NCBI GenBank assembly: GCA_034769895.1
Contig: CM068367.1
Location: forward strand, 84,063,654-84,127,653
Length of the DNA: 64,000 bases
Direction: 5' to 3'
DNA from: Magicicada septendecula
Lineage: Eukaryota > Arthropoda > Insecta > Hemiptera > Cicadidae
The notes beneath the pieces were generated by a model. It was not told the DNA's origin. It was given only the letters and a program-made list of their open reading frames with translations, and made no database searches. Position numbers and translations under genes: made by a program. The first letter of the stretch is position 1. Every line of letters begins with the position of its first letter. Positions 35,485 through 46,891 of this stretch are shown piece by piece.

Positions 35485-35705
35485 TATAAAACGAAGTAGT
35501 TTATACCAAAAAGAAGTAGTATTACTCACCCGGCGACGGATTACCACAATCATACCATTGCTAGCGGCAGCTATACTTACAAAGACGACAGTTAAATACC
35601 TAGGGGTGATGCTAGATTCGAAGCTCTCCTATTGGAAGCAATTCAAGTGTGCAGCATAATGACATGCCACCAGACACATTGCTGGTAGGTTGACTATATA
35701 TAAAT
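35485..35705 (+). pseudogene. R1-like LINE reverse transcriptase fragment
   Basis: The frame at 35450-35659 contains LLTRRRITTIIPLLAAA followed by KTTVKYLGVMLDSKLSYWKQ. This is the thumb block K-Y-L-G-V-x-L-D-x-x-L-x-F/Y of R1/I-clade RTs. A stop follows, then an out-of-frame ATRHIAGRL-like remnant. The palm and C terminus are absent, so only about 70 residues survive. It is a different lineage from the RTE-like fragments nearby. Confidence 0.82.
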
Positions 35706-36825
35706 TATTGCAGCAGCAGAAGCACATCGGTAAGGAAAGAAGTAAAGGGTTTGTATTAAACTGTTGATAATTATAGGGATTAAATACATTAAGAAATAAG
35801 AGATTCTGGAAGAACCGAGAATTAAGTTGTACCACCGGGACAAACTTTGTTAGAAGGAAAGACGGGCATTGCCCTGTATAGCACTCTTGGATACAAATAT
35901 GTAAAACCCGTTTACATAGTGAATCTGGAGGCAGTGTACTGAATAAAAAAAACTATTACATTCCGCACATTGTGTACACGTGTGTTGCGGAAATTGTTTA
36001 CTACTGAAGAGTAGGAAAGTAGGATCAGCCAAAGGATTACAAACAACTTAAAAATAGTTTGGTTATATTCAAAAGACTCCTATTATTGTTTGTTCTTGTG
36101 TGACCTCAGTACATCTACTTTGCCAACAGAAAAGCCAATTTTCATTTGAGTTTTTAAAATCAAAATTTGTGCAGGAATAAATTTTAACAAATGGCCATTA
36201 AAATGCACTGAATTTTGTCTAGTGTTTGTTAAGATTTTAAATTAATATTTAATGTTTCCCATTTTTTTTACAAACATCGAGTCATTAGCCCGTATCACCA
36301 ATATTTCTTACTTACGTCCCCCCATTCATTTCCACATATCGTCTATCAAATACGATTTTCATCATCATCCTTTAATCTGTTACCATGCCTTTACATTCCT
36401 CACTTTGCTTTACATTCCTTAAGGCACTCCTGCGCCACGTCAGCTCTGGTCTTCTTATCTTTCTTTTCCAAATGGATTCCAGGCAAGTGATTGTTGTATT
36501 ATATTTCCTTTATATTTTCAAAGTGAATAACCAATCTACCTTCATTGTTTTTTGTTCTTATTGTTTTGCAGACTGGTCGTGATTTGTTATCCTTTATAGA
36601 TTAAATCTTGTTTAGCCGTATGATTAATCATTTTATTGACAGATACTTATAGTTTGTGCCCTATATTGCTTGGTACTTTCCAAGTTTCCACTTCAAAAAA
36701 TAACGCCAAGAGTATGCTACAATTAAACATTCTAATTTATGATTTTTATAATTTCATTTGATACCACATTTCTTTAGCGTATGAAATATGTTTTATGGTT
36801 TATATAGTTGTTATAACGTCTCTAT
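35706..36825. other. no recognisable gene
   Basis: AT-rich DNA. No motif is recognised in the short frames at 35850-36032 and 36385-36582. Confidence 0.4.
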
Positions 36826-36829
36826 ATTC

Positions 36830-37140
36830 TTCTTCAGCACTACAGCCCAACGTGAGTCCTGACTTCCAACACCAATCTTTTCCAAAGCCATCTCAAGTTC
36901 ATTGCCATCTCAGTGTAACCCCTCGCACCCATTCTTCTAAGATCTTCTAGCACATCATCTAACCATCTTATCCTACGTCGGTCCCTCTTTCTACTTTTAT
37001 CGACCTGCGCCCTCAAAAATTTCTTTGGCATACGTTGATAATCCATCCGCTCTGGGTGACCTAACCATTGTATTTGGTAAGCCTTTACGAATGTTACAAT
37101 GTCTTCGTGATTCAATAGCCCATGCATCACAATTCTTGTA
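36830..37140 (-). pseudogene. LINE RT C-terminal fragment
   Basis: A 96-codon minus frame (37130-36840) has IQWLGHPERMDYQRMPKKFL and RKRDRRRIRWLDDVLEDLRRMG. These are the W-L-G-H-x-x-R-M and R-R-x-R-W-x-D-x-x-x-D-L blocks at the C terminus of LINE RTs. A short TCTTCTTC tract at 36829-36836 marks the likely 3' end of the insertion. No catalytic domain remains. Confidence 0.88.
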
Positions 37141-39040
37141 TAAACTAAAATTTCTTACTGCAGCTATGGGGCCTCGTCATCTTATGATTTAATTTTAGAG
37201 TCCTCTACCTTGCCACTAAAACTTACAGAGGCATTTGACTTCCACTCTAGAGTTTTCATTATCATTTGCAAGTAGTTCTCGACTCATGGCAACATTCTGC
37301 GTTTTATTCTGAATGTCAGTAACGAAACACTTTACGAAACCTGCATTGACCGTCCGCGTCTGAACTTCTTCAGTCAAAATTTAAATGATAATGATACGCG
37401 TTTTGTCGAAAACGAAACGTGCAGTTAAACGACGGTTTGCACAAACTATAGCGTGCTAGTTCTTTATGGTTTGGTCGCTTCTTTAAAGCGCCTATAAAAC
37501 ATACGTATCACGGTGTCCGACTGGTGAAGTAGTCCCCGCATGTCTATTTAAGAAACTTAAATAATCTCTCTTTTAAGATTTTGCTAAGTCTGAAGTATAA
37601 CGTAAGAGACACGTTGTTGTTTAGGACCTTTCATTGTCGCTTTCTCACTAGTCCGACGAACTCACCTCGCAGCCTAGTACCCGTAGCGGAGCGGGTCACA
37701 TGTCTGTTTACCGTCAAACGAAGCTTAATATTGGCACAACAGCCGAGAAACTTTCTTCTCCACACCTGTTGGCGTTCTGTTAAAAACTTTCAATCATTGT
37801 TTTAACAAAAATTATAAATAGTTTGGACGAACTTTTCTTCTTAACAGAAATGATCGAGTATCTTTAATAACGGTAGATAATGAGCACATAAATTTGATAC
37901 AGATAACTATACATATTTAATCTATCCAATTTTATTTTCTCTCTAGACATTAGCTTTGTAAGTCATTGTCTTAGTCCTAAGTCGTATCCTCTTCTACCCT
38001 GTGGTGTCGAGGAGTTGCAGAGAGATCGCCACTACAAAATATTTCTGTCTGGATTTATCCTTTTGTTTTTTTTTTAATAAGTGTGGTCTCGAATGTGCAG
38101 GCTATTAGCCTATAGCACCTATAGCTTGGTAGAGGGGATGCCTCTTGTGAATCCAACCCTCCTTGGAGTTGCTTCAGGTGCCTGATATAATAGCTCAGCC
38201 TACTCCCTGGGACGTGCTCTTCACCAACCAGGTTGCAACTCCGGAAAGAGACTGTTATTTCCTACAATTCTCTAATATACAGCCAATACTTGGTCAAAAC
38301 CTCGTCAGTGGAAACAGAGTGTGCCGGATGTAAAAACATCGCTCGGGAAGGTGAGGTTGACAGTTGTATTGAGTGTGGCTATTTGAGACGCGTCCCATAT
38401 CTTACACACCAAGTCATTGTCAATAATGTTAATTTAGGATTATTTAGATATTTGGAGGATTTGCGTAGGAGATAAACTTTTGTTAACTGTAACTGTTATT
38501 GAAATAAAAGAATACCGACGTCAAAACCACGTGTGACGCAAAATTGTTTGCGGTGAAACGAGCCTGGATACAACAAACAATTAAACGGGGCCAGCTTGTG
38601 CAAATGGCATACGGATGCTAATACAGTACACTACTGTTGGCGTTCGCGTATATACCAATTAGCAGCTTATGTGCGCGAGTATGAACTGCTGAATACATTC
38701 TGTATATTTAATAACAAGCTTCACTTTTCCCTTCATAATATATATTGTTACGTGAATCTAGGGATCGTCACAATTTATGAAGTCATAAAGAATACAAAGT
38801 CAAACCCACAAACCATTAAAAATCCTTGGACTTGACCATGTTTTTATATGTACCATTAAAAAACAAAAAAAAAAACAAAGTTTTTGGTCTGTTGATTTCT
38901 GTTAGAAGGTACTTTCTTCATTATGGATGGTGTAGTCATGTTAAAATATGTATATGTTTGATTGAAAAATAACAAAGAGATTTAAACATGAAAGAAAATT
39001 AAGAGTTTTCAACTTGAAATACAGATGAAAGAATTTTAAA
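37141..39040. other. no recognised gene; one CxxC-rich frame
   Basis: Mostly unrecognised DNA. The plus frame at 38233-38475 contains CAGC, then 11 residues, then CIEC, a spacing that can bind zinc, but nothing else supports a gene. The moderately GC-rich stretch at 38090-38230 just before it is unidentified. A poly(A)-rich tract lies at 38860-38880. Confidence 0.3.
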
Positions 39041-39049
39041 CGATAGTGG

Positions 39050-39660
39050 AAAAGTTCCAGAAATGGCAAAGTTAAGGCTGACATATTTCTTAACGAAGAG
39101 AAGCTAGTGTATGTTGATACATTTAAGTATCCCGTTACCTGCATTACGTCAGATGGAATATGCACCACAGATATAAAACTTACAATTGCACAAGCAACAA
39201 GAGCATTTTTCAGGAATGTGTGTCTTCTAGGGTATGTCGTCCAGGATGTGTCCCTGGAGACCGAGAAGAAAAGTTTTGCTTGGTATGTATGAATATCTGA
39301 TTCAAAAATCTGGATCTTGGAAAAGTTGGAAGGAGCTACTTTGAAACTTTTTATATGTGGTGCTGGAGGAAGGGCTTAATAATACCGTGGACAGAAACAG
39401 TAACTAAAAATGAGGTATTGAAAAGGGTGAGTAAAAGAAGGACACTGCTTAAAACTACTGCGGAAAGAAGTAGCAGTATAGTTGGTCACCTGCTACACGA
39501 ATCGAACTTGTCCACTACCGTGATCGGGGGAGTGACTGAGAGGGTAGTGGGAGGGGGAAACATAGAGACAGGTGTATACGGATGAAATCAAAGGAGGAAG
39601 GAAATGTGCTATGCAGATATTAAGGGACTGTCTACGGTACGGAAGAAATATTAATCCCAC
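39050..39660 (+). pseudogene. LINE RT C-terminal remnant, related to 7.7 kb copy
   Basis: The frame at 39107-39292 has YVDTFKYPVTCITSDG, corresponding to the x-x-F-K-Y-L-G-x-x-I-T-x-D-G thumb block. The frame at 39355-39585 has WCWRKGLIIPWTETVTKNEV, the W-x-W-R-x-x-x-x-x-x-W-T block, then LLKTTAERS and GHLLHESNL (G-H-x-L-R block). The order of blocks is right but two frame changes and several lost residues show decay. There is no catalytic palm. Confidence 0.82.
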
Positions 39661-40094
39661 CCACCAACCTCACCCACCTTTGAGGAGACGATGAAGAAAC
39701 GATAGTAAAAAAAAACTTTTGTAAAATTTCAGATTCAAGGCTGGCCAAACAAGTATGGACGTATAAGCCGGTAGCACATACAGTTGAACTCCTATAAAGA
39801 GAAAGTGTCAGTGAGGAAGGAAGCGAGTTTTCAGCTAATGAAGAAACCAACTGCAAATTAGAGTAAAACACGTCAGTAATAACTGAAAAACACTCGTCGT
39901 CATCTTCTTCTTCTTCTTCTTCACATCAGAGGCAAAGTGCTGCCTCTTCCGCCTTCAAACATCCTGCAGCCATTTCTTCCTGTGTCTTATAGGTTTATAT
40001 TTCCACATTTGTTTGGACAGTCTTGATTCTTACATTCTCTCAAGGTGTTCTTTCCACCGTTGTTTATAATCTTTTAATCCTTCATTTAAGTTAA

Positions 40095-40255
40095 AAACTT
40101 TTAAAAACCTTCTCTTATGACCTTATTCTTTATACGGCCAACTTCAGAACACCTTTTAACGCCTCTTAAGAACGTCATATCACAGGCCTGTATTTTACTT
40201 TCATGTTTCTTGGTTGTCGTCCGAAATTCACACTCATAGAACAGTACAGGAGAAT
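40095..40255 (-). pseudogene. LINE RT C-terminal fragment (left half of inverted pair)
   Basis: The upstream end of the minus frame 40400-40101 is unrelated shadow, but the last ~50 codons (40250-40101) read FYECEFRTTTKKHESKIQAC followed by DMTFLRGVKRC. This is the L-Y-G-S-E-T-W and Q-A-x-E-M-x-F-L-R block of LINE RTs with several changes. It abuts a plus-strand fragment of the next protein segment at about 40255. Confidence 0.75.
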
Positions 40256-40566
40256 TTAAAGACCAGTGTGGGACGGAGAAATGTGGAGGATAAGAAAGTT
40301 GAGTTAAGAGACGTTTACGGAGAAGTGGTCGCAAAGGTTGAGATGGTTGGGGCACGTGGCGTGGTGAGAATGAAAAATGATCGAGGCCCAAAAATGGCAT
40401 TCAAAAGGAAGGCTGAGGGAGTAAGGAGGAGAGGACGTCCGAGGAGGAGATGGTGTGAAGATGTGGAAGGGTACTTGAGGGAGATGCGAGTTGCAAGTTG
40501 AAGGAGTAAGGCTCTGGACAGAGAAGAATCATTGAGCAGGTCAGGATTCTACAGGGACCGTTGTGC
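40256..40566 (+). pseudogene. LINE RT C-terminal fragment (right half of inverted pair)
   Basis: The plus frame (40214-40501) has VEMVGARGVVRMKNDRGPKM, a decayed W-x-G-H-V-x-R-M block, then GVRRRGRPRRRWCEDVEGYL, the R-x-G-R-P-R-x-R-W-x-x-D-V block. An RRSKALDREE remnant follows past the stop. A purine-rich tract begins directly after it. Its left end meets a minus-strand piece of the preceding RT segment, so the two halves are inverted relative to each other. Confidence 0.8.
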
Positions 40567-40581
40567 TAGAGGAGAGAGGGA

Positions 40582-40640
<59 letters not shown>
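40567..40640. repeat. (GA)n microsatellite between convergent LINE ends
   Basis: About 30 GA units lie between the 3' end of a plus-strand LINE fragment and the truncated end of a minus-strand one. Confidence 0.95.
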
Positions 40641-40641
<1 letters not shown>

Positions 40642-41290
40642 AGAACAGGACTCGCCATAAGATCGTAAAACTTCAATTTTGTATTTGGACGTAACGTATT
40701 TCTAAAAATGCGATTGATTGTGCCACAGATCGTCTGGACCTTACCTAACTTAATATCAATATTACAATTCTTATCTTGGCCAATATCCTTCCCCAAATAG
40801 TTAAAATGGCTCATCTGTACTACAATTTGATCATTAGTTATTATTTTTGTTCTTATTGGTTCCGTACCTCGAAATACCATTATCTTTGTTTTTTAGTGGA
40901 GGTTTATACATTGTATTGTTTGAAAATCTGATGAAGCTTAATATCAGAAGAATTACAAGCATGTCGTCAGCCAAAAACATTGCATTCAAATATTTGTCCC
41001 GTGATACCTTAAATCCTGTGTTCATTAGTTGTTTCCATTTCCTCATTAGATCGTCGATTTAAATGTTAAAACGTGTAAGTTACGTTACCACAGCAAATTT
41101 CTGTCTGCTCTATCAAAGGCCTTCTCAAAGTCAATGAAAACTACATACGTTTCTTTATCAAACTCAACGATGCTTCTCAATGATTTGTGTAATAATAAAA
41201 GCATTGTCTGTACAAGATCTGCTCTTCCTGATATCGTTCTCAAAACGGTAACATAAATTAAATTTAAGTTGTTTAGTATAGACACAAGTT
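40641..41290 (-). pseudogene. LINE reverse transcriptase with internal deletion
   Basis: Read on the minus strand, 41285-41085 gives the palm A block ETYVVFIDFEKAFDRADRNL with its first catalytic aspartate. After a gap, 41046-40834 gives NAMFLADDMLVIL, the F/Y-A-D-D block with both aspartates kept. Then 40880-40640 gives PIRTKI, MSHFNYLGKDIG, ICGTIN and YDLMASPVL (thumb). The G-x-x-Q-G-C-P block between A and A-D-D is missing, so a segment is deleted. Same family as 1300-2125 and 41800-42480. It ends at the GA microsatellite. Confidence 0.88.
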
Positions 41291-41800
41291 GCAGTATAGT
41301 ACAGCATTACTTTAAAAAATAAATAAAAGAATTGTTATCAATTCTTTTACATCCCCTAATACTAGAGATTAGTTAAACTTTCTTCGTCCAGGATTATTTC
41401 TTTCTCACACACTCTCATATTTTCGCGAGTCACATATTAAATTACGTTTTGGCAGAAAAACAAATATAAAAAATGTAACAGTCTGACGCGTCGGCGATGG
41501 CAATATTGTTTGGGATCGTGTGCGATGCGAAATTAAACGTGTTGTTGAGGCGCCGCTCCGTTGGTCTCCGAAGACGCTCAGTTGAATCAGCAATACGTAC
41601 CCTTTGAGAATTTAATATAACAAGAAGAGCCTGCCCTTAGTTTTTTCTCTTTTCTACAAGGGCAGAAAAAAACAACGCGGCATATCTTTTTTATTTTGTT
41701 TCAGCACGCATTTTTTAACAATTATAACAAAGCTGCTTTAAAAGTTCAGTTTTTCTTAAAAACAAAATACAGAATTTAATAACAAATAAATCTAGTAAGG
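41291..41800. other. no recognisable gene
   Basis: A short gap between two LINE fragments of one family on opposite strands. Nothing is recognised. Confidence 0.35.
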
Positions 41801-42480
41801 AAATGCTATGTAGTGAACCCTGGTATTAAGATGACACGAGACAGTTATTTAAATGTGATGTTGTTTGCTGACGACTTACTTGTAATTCAAAATGAAGAAT
41901 CTGTTTTGCAAAAATTTGTTTTTCAAGCTTCATCGGATTTGCAAACAATGCAATATGACAATCACCGCTATATAAACAAAGGTAATAGCATTTCGAGCAA
42001 GGAACCAATAAGAACAAAAATTAGAATTAATGATCAAATTGTAGAACAATTTAGCCATTTTAATTATTTCGTAAATTATATTGGCTACGATAAGTCTTAT
42101 TATATAAATGTTAAGTTATGTAAGTTACAGATGGGCTGTAGGACAGTAAGTTACCTAATAAGTTGTCAGTTCTGTAGGCGAAGACTGATAAGGTGCAGTA
42201 GTTTGGTAGATTGAGAAACAATAAACTGTTGACAAAAATAGAAGAGGAATGTAAACGGCTCAAAGTAATTTTCTTACCTTTAGTCAGAAAAAAAAACATA
42301 TTGGGGCATATATTGCGTAGAAACTGTGTGCAACTACGGATTACACAGGGATAGGTGGAAGGAGAGAGAGAACCAGGAAGAAGAAAGGTTGGAATGCAAT
42401 GCTTGATGATCTCGGAAACAGAAAGAACTACAGACAGATCAGCAGGACCGAGAGCATCCACTTCAAATATGTCCTAAGAC
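41800..42480 (+). pseudogene. LINE reverse transcriptase fragment with intact FADD
   Basis: The 133-codon frame (41813-42214) has NPGIKMTRDSYLNVMLFADD with both catalytic aspartates, LVIQNEESVLQKFVFQ, PIRTKIRINDQIVEQFSHFN (thumb) and a degraded Y-L-G. The K-T-K-x-M block is lost by a short deletion. Past the stop, the C-terminal REPGRRKVGMQ block and a frame-changed LDDLGNRKNYRQ stretch appear at 42370-42445. It lies divergently to the minus-strand copy at 40641-41290. Inactive. Confidence 0.87.
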
Positions 42481-42714
42481 TAAGACGGTTTTACTAATGA
42501 ATAATTTGGAGTGGTGAATGAGTTGACTTGAAAAGGGTAAGGCATATAGAGATCAATTCTCAATATTAAGCACACATTTTTATTTGCTATTAATCACAGA
42601 ATATAATTACACTGAATTATTCATTACATTTAAAGTGGTATTTGTTAATTTTCAAAAACTAAAATAAATTCTTCTCGATTCCCTTACAGGAAACTCTTGT
42701 ACAGTAATATTTAT

Positions 42715-43120
42715 CATCATCCTCTCATCCTTTACGGCGTAGGCTGGCAGCCTGTTCCAGTCTCAGTGGAATTCATACAACCATCGTTTACGGGCCTTCC
42801 CACACTTCTCTTTCGCCTTGGGTGATAGCCAAGTGCTCTTCTTGAAAATCTAGTTTGCATCCATTCTCTCTACATGTAACCGCTACTCCGTTTTATACCG
42901 GGAGATTTTCAAATTTAAGCTTTCACCTATGCCTAAAATCATCAGCTATGCTACGATTCTAATCATTTCTGATAAGATGTCTCCTAATTTACAGCCCTCC
43001 AGAACCTCATTTCCGCTCCTTGTATTCTAGATATATCTTTGGCTTTTCTAATCCAAGTCTCACTACCATACAGTAGTTGAGTATGGCCATTATTTATACG
43101 TTATGTATGTGAGTAATGGC
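42715..43120 (-). pseudogene. LINE RT C-terminal remnant
   Basis: The minus strand from 43090 reads NGHTQLLYGSETWIRKAKDI followed by QGAEMRFWRAV, the L-Y-G-S-E-T-W and E-M-x-F-W-R blocks. Near 42840-42760 it has RRALGYHPRRKRSVGRP, the Y-H-P-x-x-x-R-x-x-G-R-P block. Stops break the frame between them. The left end lies near 42715, beside a 3' tail of the same type as at 1993-2125. No palm domain. Confidence 0.8.
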
Positions 43121-43860
43121 GTTTTCAATACTTACTGTCTTTTTCTCTCTTACATAATCTTTAATTTTTATCTATTAAAATGACCTCGTCCTCTATGCAA
43201 TAGTGACAAGTAATGTCAAGTAAATTCGTAAAGAAATCGATAAATATAGAAATGTGATTACGTTATTTTTAAAGAAATATTTTGTCGTTTTTAGCCTAAA
43301 TTTTTTTGTTTTACTTTATTTTTAGAACTCCTATTTATCGTAAAATGTAGGGCTGATACAACACATACAAATGGAAAATATAAAACAATACGCTAAAAAA
43401 ATAAAAAGAAACTTTGCAAAAAATAACTTAAACGTCTATTCATCACTCATCGCATTTTACATATACCGTATCAGGCAACATACGATAATGAAAATTACTG
43501 ATTAAGCGGTTTACTGAAAATTACAAACATGTTGTGGAGGCTTGGCCCTCTCCAAACGTTCGCCTTGGCATTCTTCTTACTTACATTTATGTGTCAAGCT
43601 CAGTACACGTTTCTGAGCTTTCTATTTTCCTAGCACTGCCTTCTTATTTGTACCCTGGATCCATGGTTCACCTTGGTATTCCTTTGTTATTGCTTTTTAC
43701 GAATGTGGATTTATAAACTCTCCTCATAATCCTACACAAGTGACTAAACCCCCTCTGACTCTATTGTCTGTAAAGTGTCGTGACTGTATTCTAGATATAT
43801 TCAATCTCCAGTTTTTCTCAAACTATTTTTTTACGTATACGTTCTTACCCAAAATCTTCT
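43121..43860. other. no recognisable gene
   Basis: AT-rich DNA between two minus-strand LINE remnants. The plus frame at 43534-43716 is a shadow without motif. The last 150 bp may be the far 3' end of the following element. Confidence 0.35.
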
Positions 43861-43864
43861 TAAG

Positions 43865-45135
43865 TAATCTCATATCCATCGTAAAGTCCCTATTTATGTT
43901 AAGAGTTCATATCTGACAACTGTGGGTCTCGTTATTGTCTTTTAGCGGGTTTAACTTATTTTACTGTTTCCTTCTTTCCCAAGAATATATTCCTCATTAA
44001 ATCAAACCTCCTTCTCACCTGTCCCGTTGTATTATCTATGTTTTAATCTATTCTTCTATTCTTCCAAATAAAATATCCGAATTATTTAAAAATTTTATTT
44101 ATTCAATTTAATTTTCTTTTTCTCTCACCTTACGTTCTTACGACTATTTGTTACTAGCATCGATTTTGTATTACCTATATTTCTCCTAATATTAACTTAT
44201 GTAGTTCTTCGTTTATTATCTCCAAGTTAGTCTAGAATTCTGTCTCCTTGTCTGCATATCATTTACAAGTAATAACGCCGATATCTCACTTCCTTAAGCC
44301 TTCAACATTGTATGTTCGCCATCGGTATCTTCATGTAGCTTTTTTTACAGCGCCATCCTAGAAGTACTCTACAGAATAACGGGCTTACACTCACATGTCT
44401 GCCTTACTGTTGATTACTTCCGTATTAAATTCTCTTTATTATTTATTATCACAAAATACTTGTTGTCTCTGTATAAAGCCTTTATTCCCTCAATTGTTTG
44501 CCCCAAGTATGCCATTTCTATCTTACTTTCCTCTAAAGACCATTTTCTCTTCATAGGCTGTCAACACTTTTTTCGAAACCTAAAAAACAGGCTTGTATTT
44601 AAACTCTAACGGTCGGAGTTTGATACAATTAAAATAATTACCCAGGCCGTAAAGCTGTTGGCCATTCGACCCAACATGGAAATTTCTAGATATTTTGGCC
44701 GTGCCAGGCCCGGTCACCATCTGTGATAAATTTAAACTTAGACCTACCCGGGCGTTTCTTTTTTCACACACCACTGATGATGGTTGTGGGCAGGGTGAAA
44801 ATGTCTGGAATTTTAATATTGGTTCTAACAGATCATGGGTTAATTATTATAATATATTAATAGACTTTTTCTGTTATCTGTTTTAATATAATATAAAAAT
44901 TAAATCTGTTGTGCTAATTCCATTTTTTAAACCCGCAATGAGTATCTTCTAATGTTCTTTTTAGTCTCAATTTCTTAGTCTCTATTAGTTCAAATTACAC
45001 TTTCCAAATGCCTACTGTTATCTTCCTGGATAAAGTTATGCTTCGGAAATTACTGCATTCTCTCCTTTCTGTTTTCTTGTAAATTGCAATTTCCACCCCT
45101 TTGATTTAATCCTCTGGAATCTCTTAATTTTTTGT
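43865..45135 (-). pseudogene. LINE reverse transcriptase, interrupted by an insertion
   Basis: On the minus strand, 45130-44890 reads IKGVEIAIYKKTERRECSNF then SITLSRKI, the P-I-Y-K-K-G-x-x-x-x-C-x-N-Y-R-x-I-T-L finger block, followed by GFKKWN (G-F-R-x-G). At ~44580-44440 it resumes with GFEKSVDSL, a decayed D-F-x-K-A-F-D-S block in which the catalytic aspartate is lost. At 44330-44250 ISALLLVNDMQTRR is the F-A-D-D-M block reduced to V-N-D. Weak C-terminal debris runs to ~43865, including TTGQVRRRFDLM. The 300 bp between the finger and palm blocks looks like an insertion (next entry). Confidence 0.78.
44580..44885 (+). mobile_element. probable PLE 3'-tail insertion inside a LINE
   Basis: This segment interrupts the minus-strand LINE between its finger and palm blocks. 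Its plus strand has CCACTGATGATGG (44768-44780), a block common in the 3' tails of Penelope-like elements. It is also more complex in sequence than its surroundings. No coding part of a PLE is included, and no target duplication was identified. Confidence 0.4.
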
Positions 45136-45151
45136 GCCTTGTATGATGACT

Positions 45152-45154
<3 letters not shown>

Positions 45155-45192
<38 letters not shown>
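45155..45192. repeat. (TC)n microsatellite
   Basis: About 18 TC units, just upstream of the minus-strand LINE remnant. Confidence 0.93.
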
Positions 45193-45194
<2 letters not shown>

Positions 45195-45934
45195 ATCTCT
45201 GCCCTCCTCTCTCTCTAGATCTCCTCTGACTTGTCCACTATATATTTCATTATTTCAGGTATTATATCGTTTTCTAAACTACCCTAATAGCCACTGTAAT
45301 CGCTTCTACTAAGAATTCGCAAAACTGACTGACCAATCCCGTAAAGAAATGCTGCAGATGGTGTGTGAGAAAGCACCGTAATATTTGTTTGTCGAACTTC
45401 GTCGAAGAATGTAGATATACTGTACATGACGAATCATGCGACAACCGGAATTTTCCAGTTATTTACTGACGCGTCCTTGTTTGATGACCAATTAATTACA
45501 AAACACGTATAAGCCTGTTATTCATCAACTGCATGGACATAATTTTTTTGGCGTGTCGCTGTAACAACATTGCTGTGAGGCTAAAGTGGATCATCGGTAT
45601 ATTGGATTCCACGGCAATTATTTTATAATCATTTTTCCTGGATTTAATTAGTTATATAATTTTGCATATTTCGTGAATATAAAGTATTAAACGTTGTTCA
45701 CTGTGAGAGTTATTGCGAATACAAAATATTCTAATTAAAAACTGGAATTTAATTGAAAACCATTGGCACAAAATCACATGTAATTACTACTAATATTATG
45801 TGTTGATAAAAAAGCTTTATATTTATAATTTAGTTATTACTTTGTAGTTAGCAAATAGCGAGGAATATAACTATCAAACGGATAGAAATTTAATTACATA
45901 TCAAATCACAAATAATCACTGTTTATTGTTTTTT
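45193..45934. other. no recognisable gene
   Basis: AT-rich DNA; nothing is recognised. Confidence 0.4.
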
Positions 45935-46770
45935 TTTACTTCCATATTCCTTAAGGAATGTTAGGTGATGATGATGGCAAAAAAAATCGTGTTCGAGATT
46001 ATTGCAGATTCTGATTGTACTACGCTCAAAACATGAAAAAAAAGTCGTTTTCCGAAAAGTGTCTGTGTGTGTGTCTGTCTGTCTGTGTGTCTGTGTGTGT
46101 GTCTGTAGATTTTTTTTCTATGGCAAACGATAACAGCCGCAAATTCAAACAGAATCAAATAATTTTTTGCATACAGCCCTGATTTGTAGAGTACTCACGA
46201 CCTATTGTTTTTGGTAAAGATCGGTTGAGGGAAAGCGGTAGTTTACCGGCAACGGTTTTTTTTATCAAGGGAAATTTTTTTTTTTGGCAAACGATAACAG
46301 CCGCAAATTCAAACAGAATCAAAAGATTATTTGCATACAGCCCTAAATTGTTGAGTTCTCAAGACCTATTGTTTTTGGTGAAGATCGGTTGAGGGAAAGG
46401 GGTAGTTTACCAGCAACGTTTTTTTAACAAGGGTATTTTCTATGGCAAACGATAACAGCCGCAAATTCAAACAGAATCAAATAATGTTTTGCATACAGCC
46501 CTGATTTGTAGAGTACTCAAGATCTATTGTTTTTGGTGAAGATCGGTTAAGGGGAAGGGGTAGTTTACCTGCAACATTTTTTTATCAAGCGTATTTTTTA
46601 TGGCAAACGATAACAGCCGCAAATTCAAACAGAATCAAATAATGTTTTGCATACGTCCCTGAATTGTAGAGGTCTCAAGGACTTTCGATTTTGGTGAAGA
46701 TCGGTTAAGGGGAAGGGGTAGTTTACCTGCAACCTTTTACGTTTTAACAAGAGTAAAGTACTTGAAAATT
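45935..46770 (+). repeat. dispersed repeat copy 2 with four tandem 158-164 bp units
   Basis: The left part (45935-46110) matches 2450-2605 in copy 1, including TTCCGAAAAGTGTCTGTGTG. Then a module starting GGCAAACGATAACAGCCGCA occurs four times, at 46122, 46286, 46444 and 46602, spaced 164, 158 and 158 bp. Each unit has AAATTCAAACAGAATCAAA, an AAGATCGGTT block and GTAGTTTACC. Copy 1 has a single module. The last unit runs into AAGAGTAAAGTACTT, as in copy 1. Confidence 0.9.
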
Positions 46771-46891
46771 TATTTAAACTTTTTGAAACAATGGTAATTG
46801 TTAAAAATAAAATAATTTTGTTGCCAGGCAATAAAATTATAATTTTTTCATTTTAATGTAAATTATGTTTGAGTTAATATCTTTATATATA

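Noticed and set aside
40214-40400. Long minus frame 40400-40250 as part of the LINE
   Set aside because: Only the part below ~40250 matches RT; the upper part is the antisense shadow of the plus-strand fragment.
46122-46760. CRISPR-like array
   Set aside because: Units are 158-164 bp with no short unique spacers; this is a minisatellite in a eukaryotic repeat.
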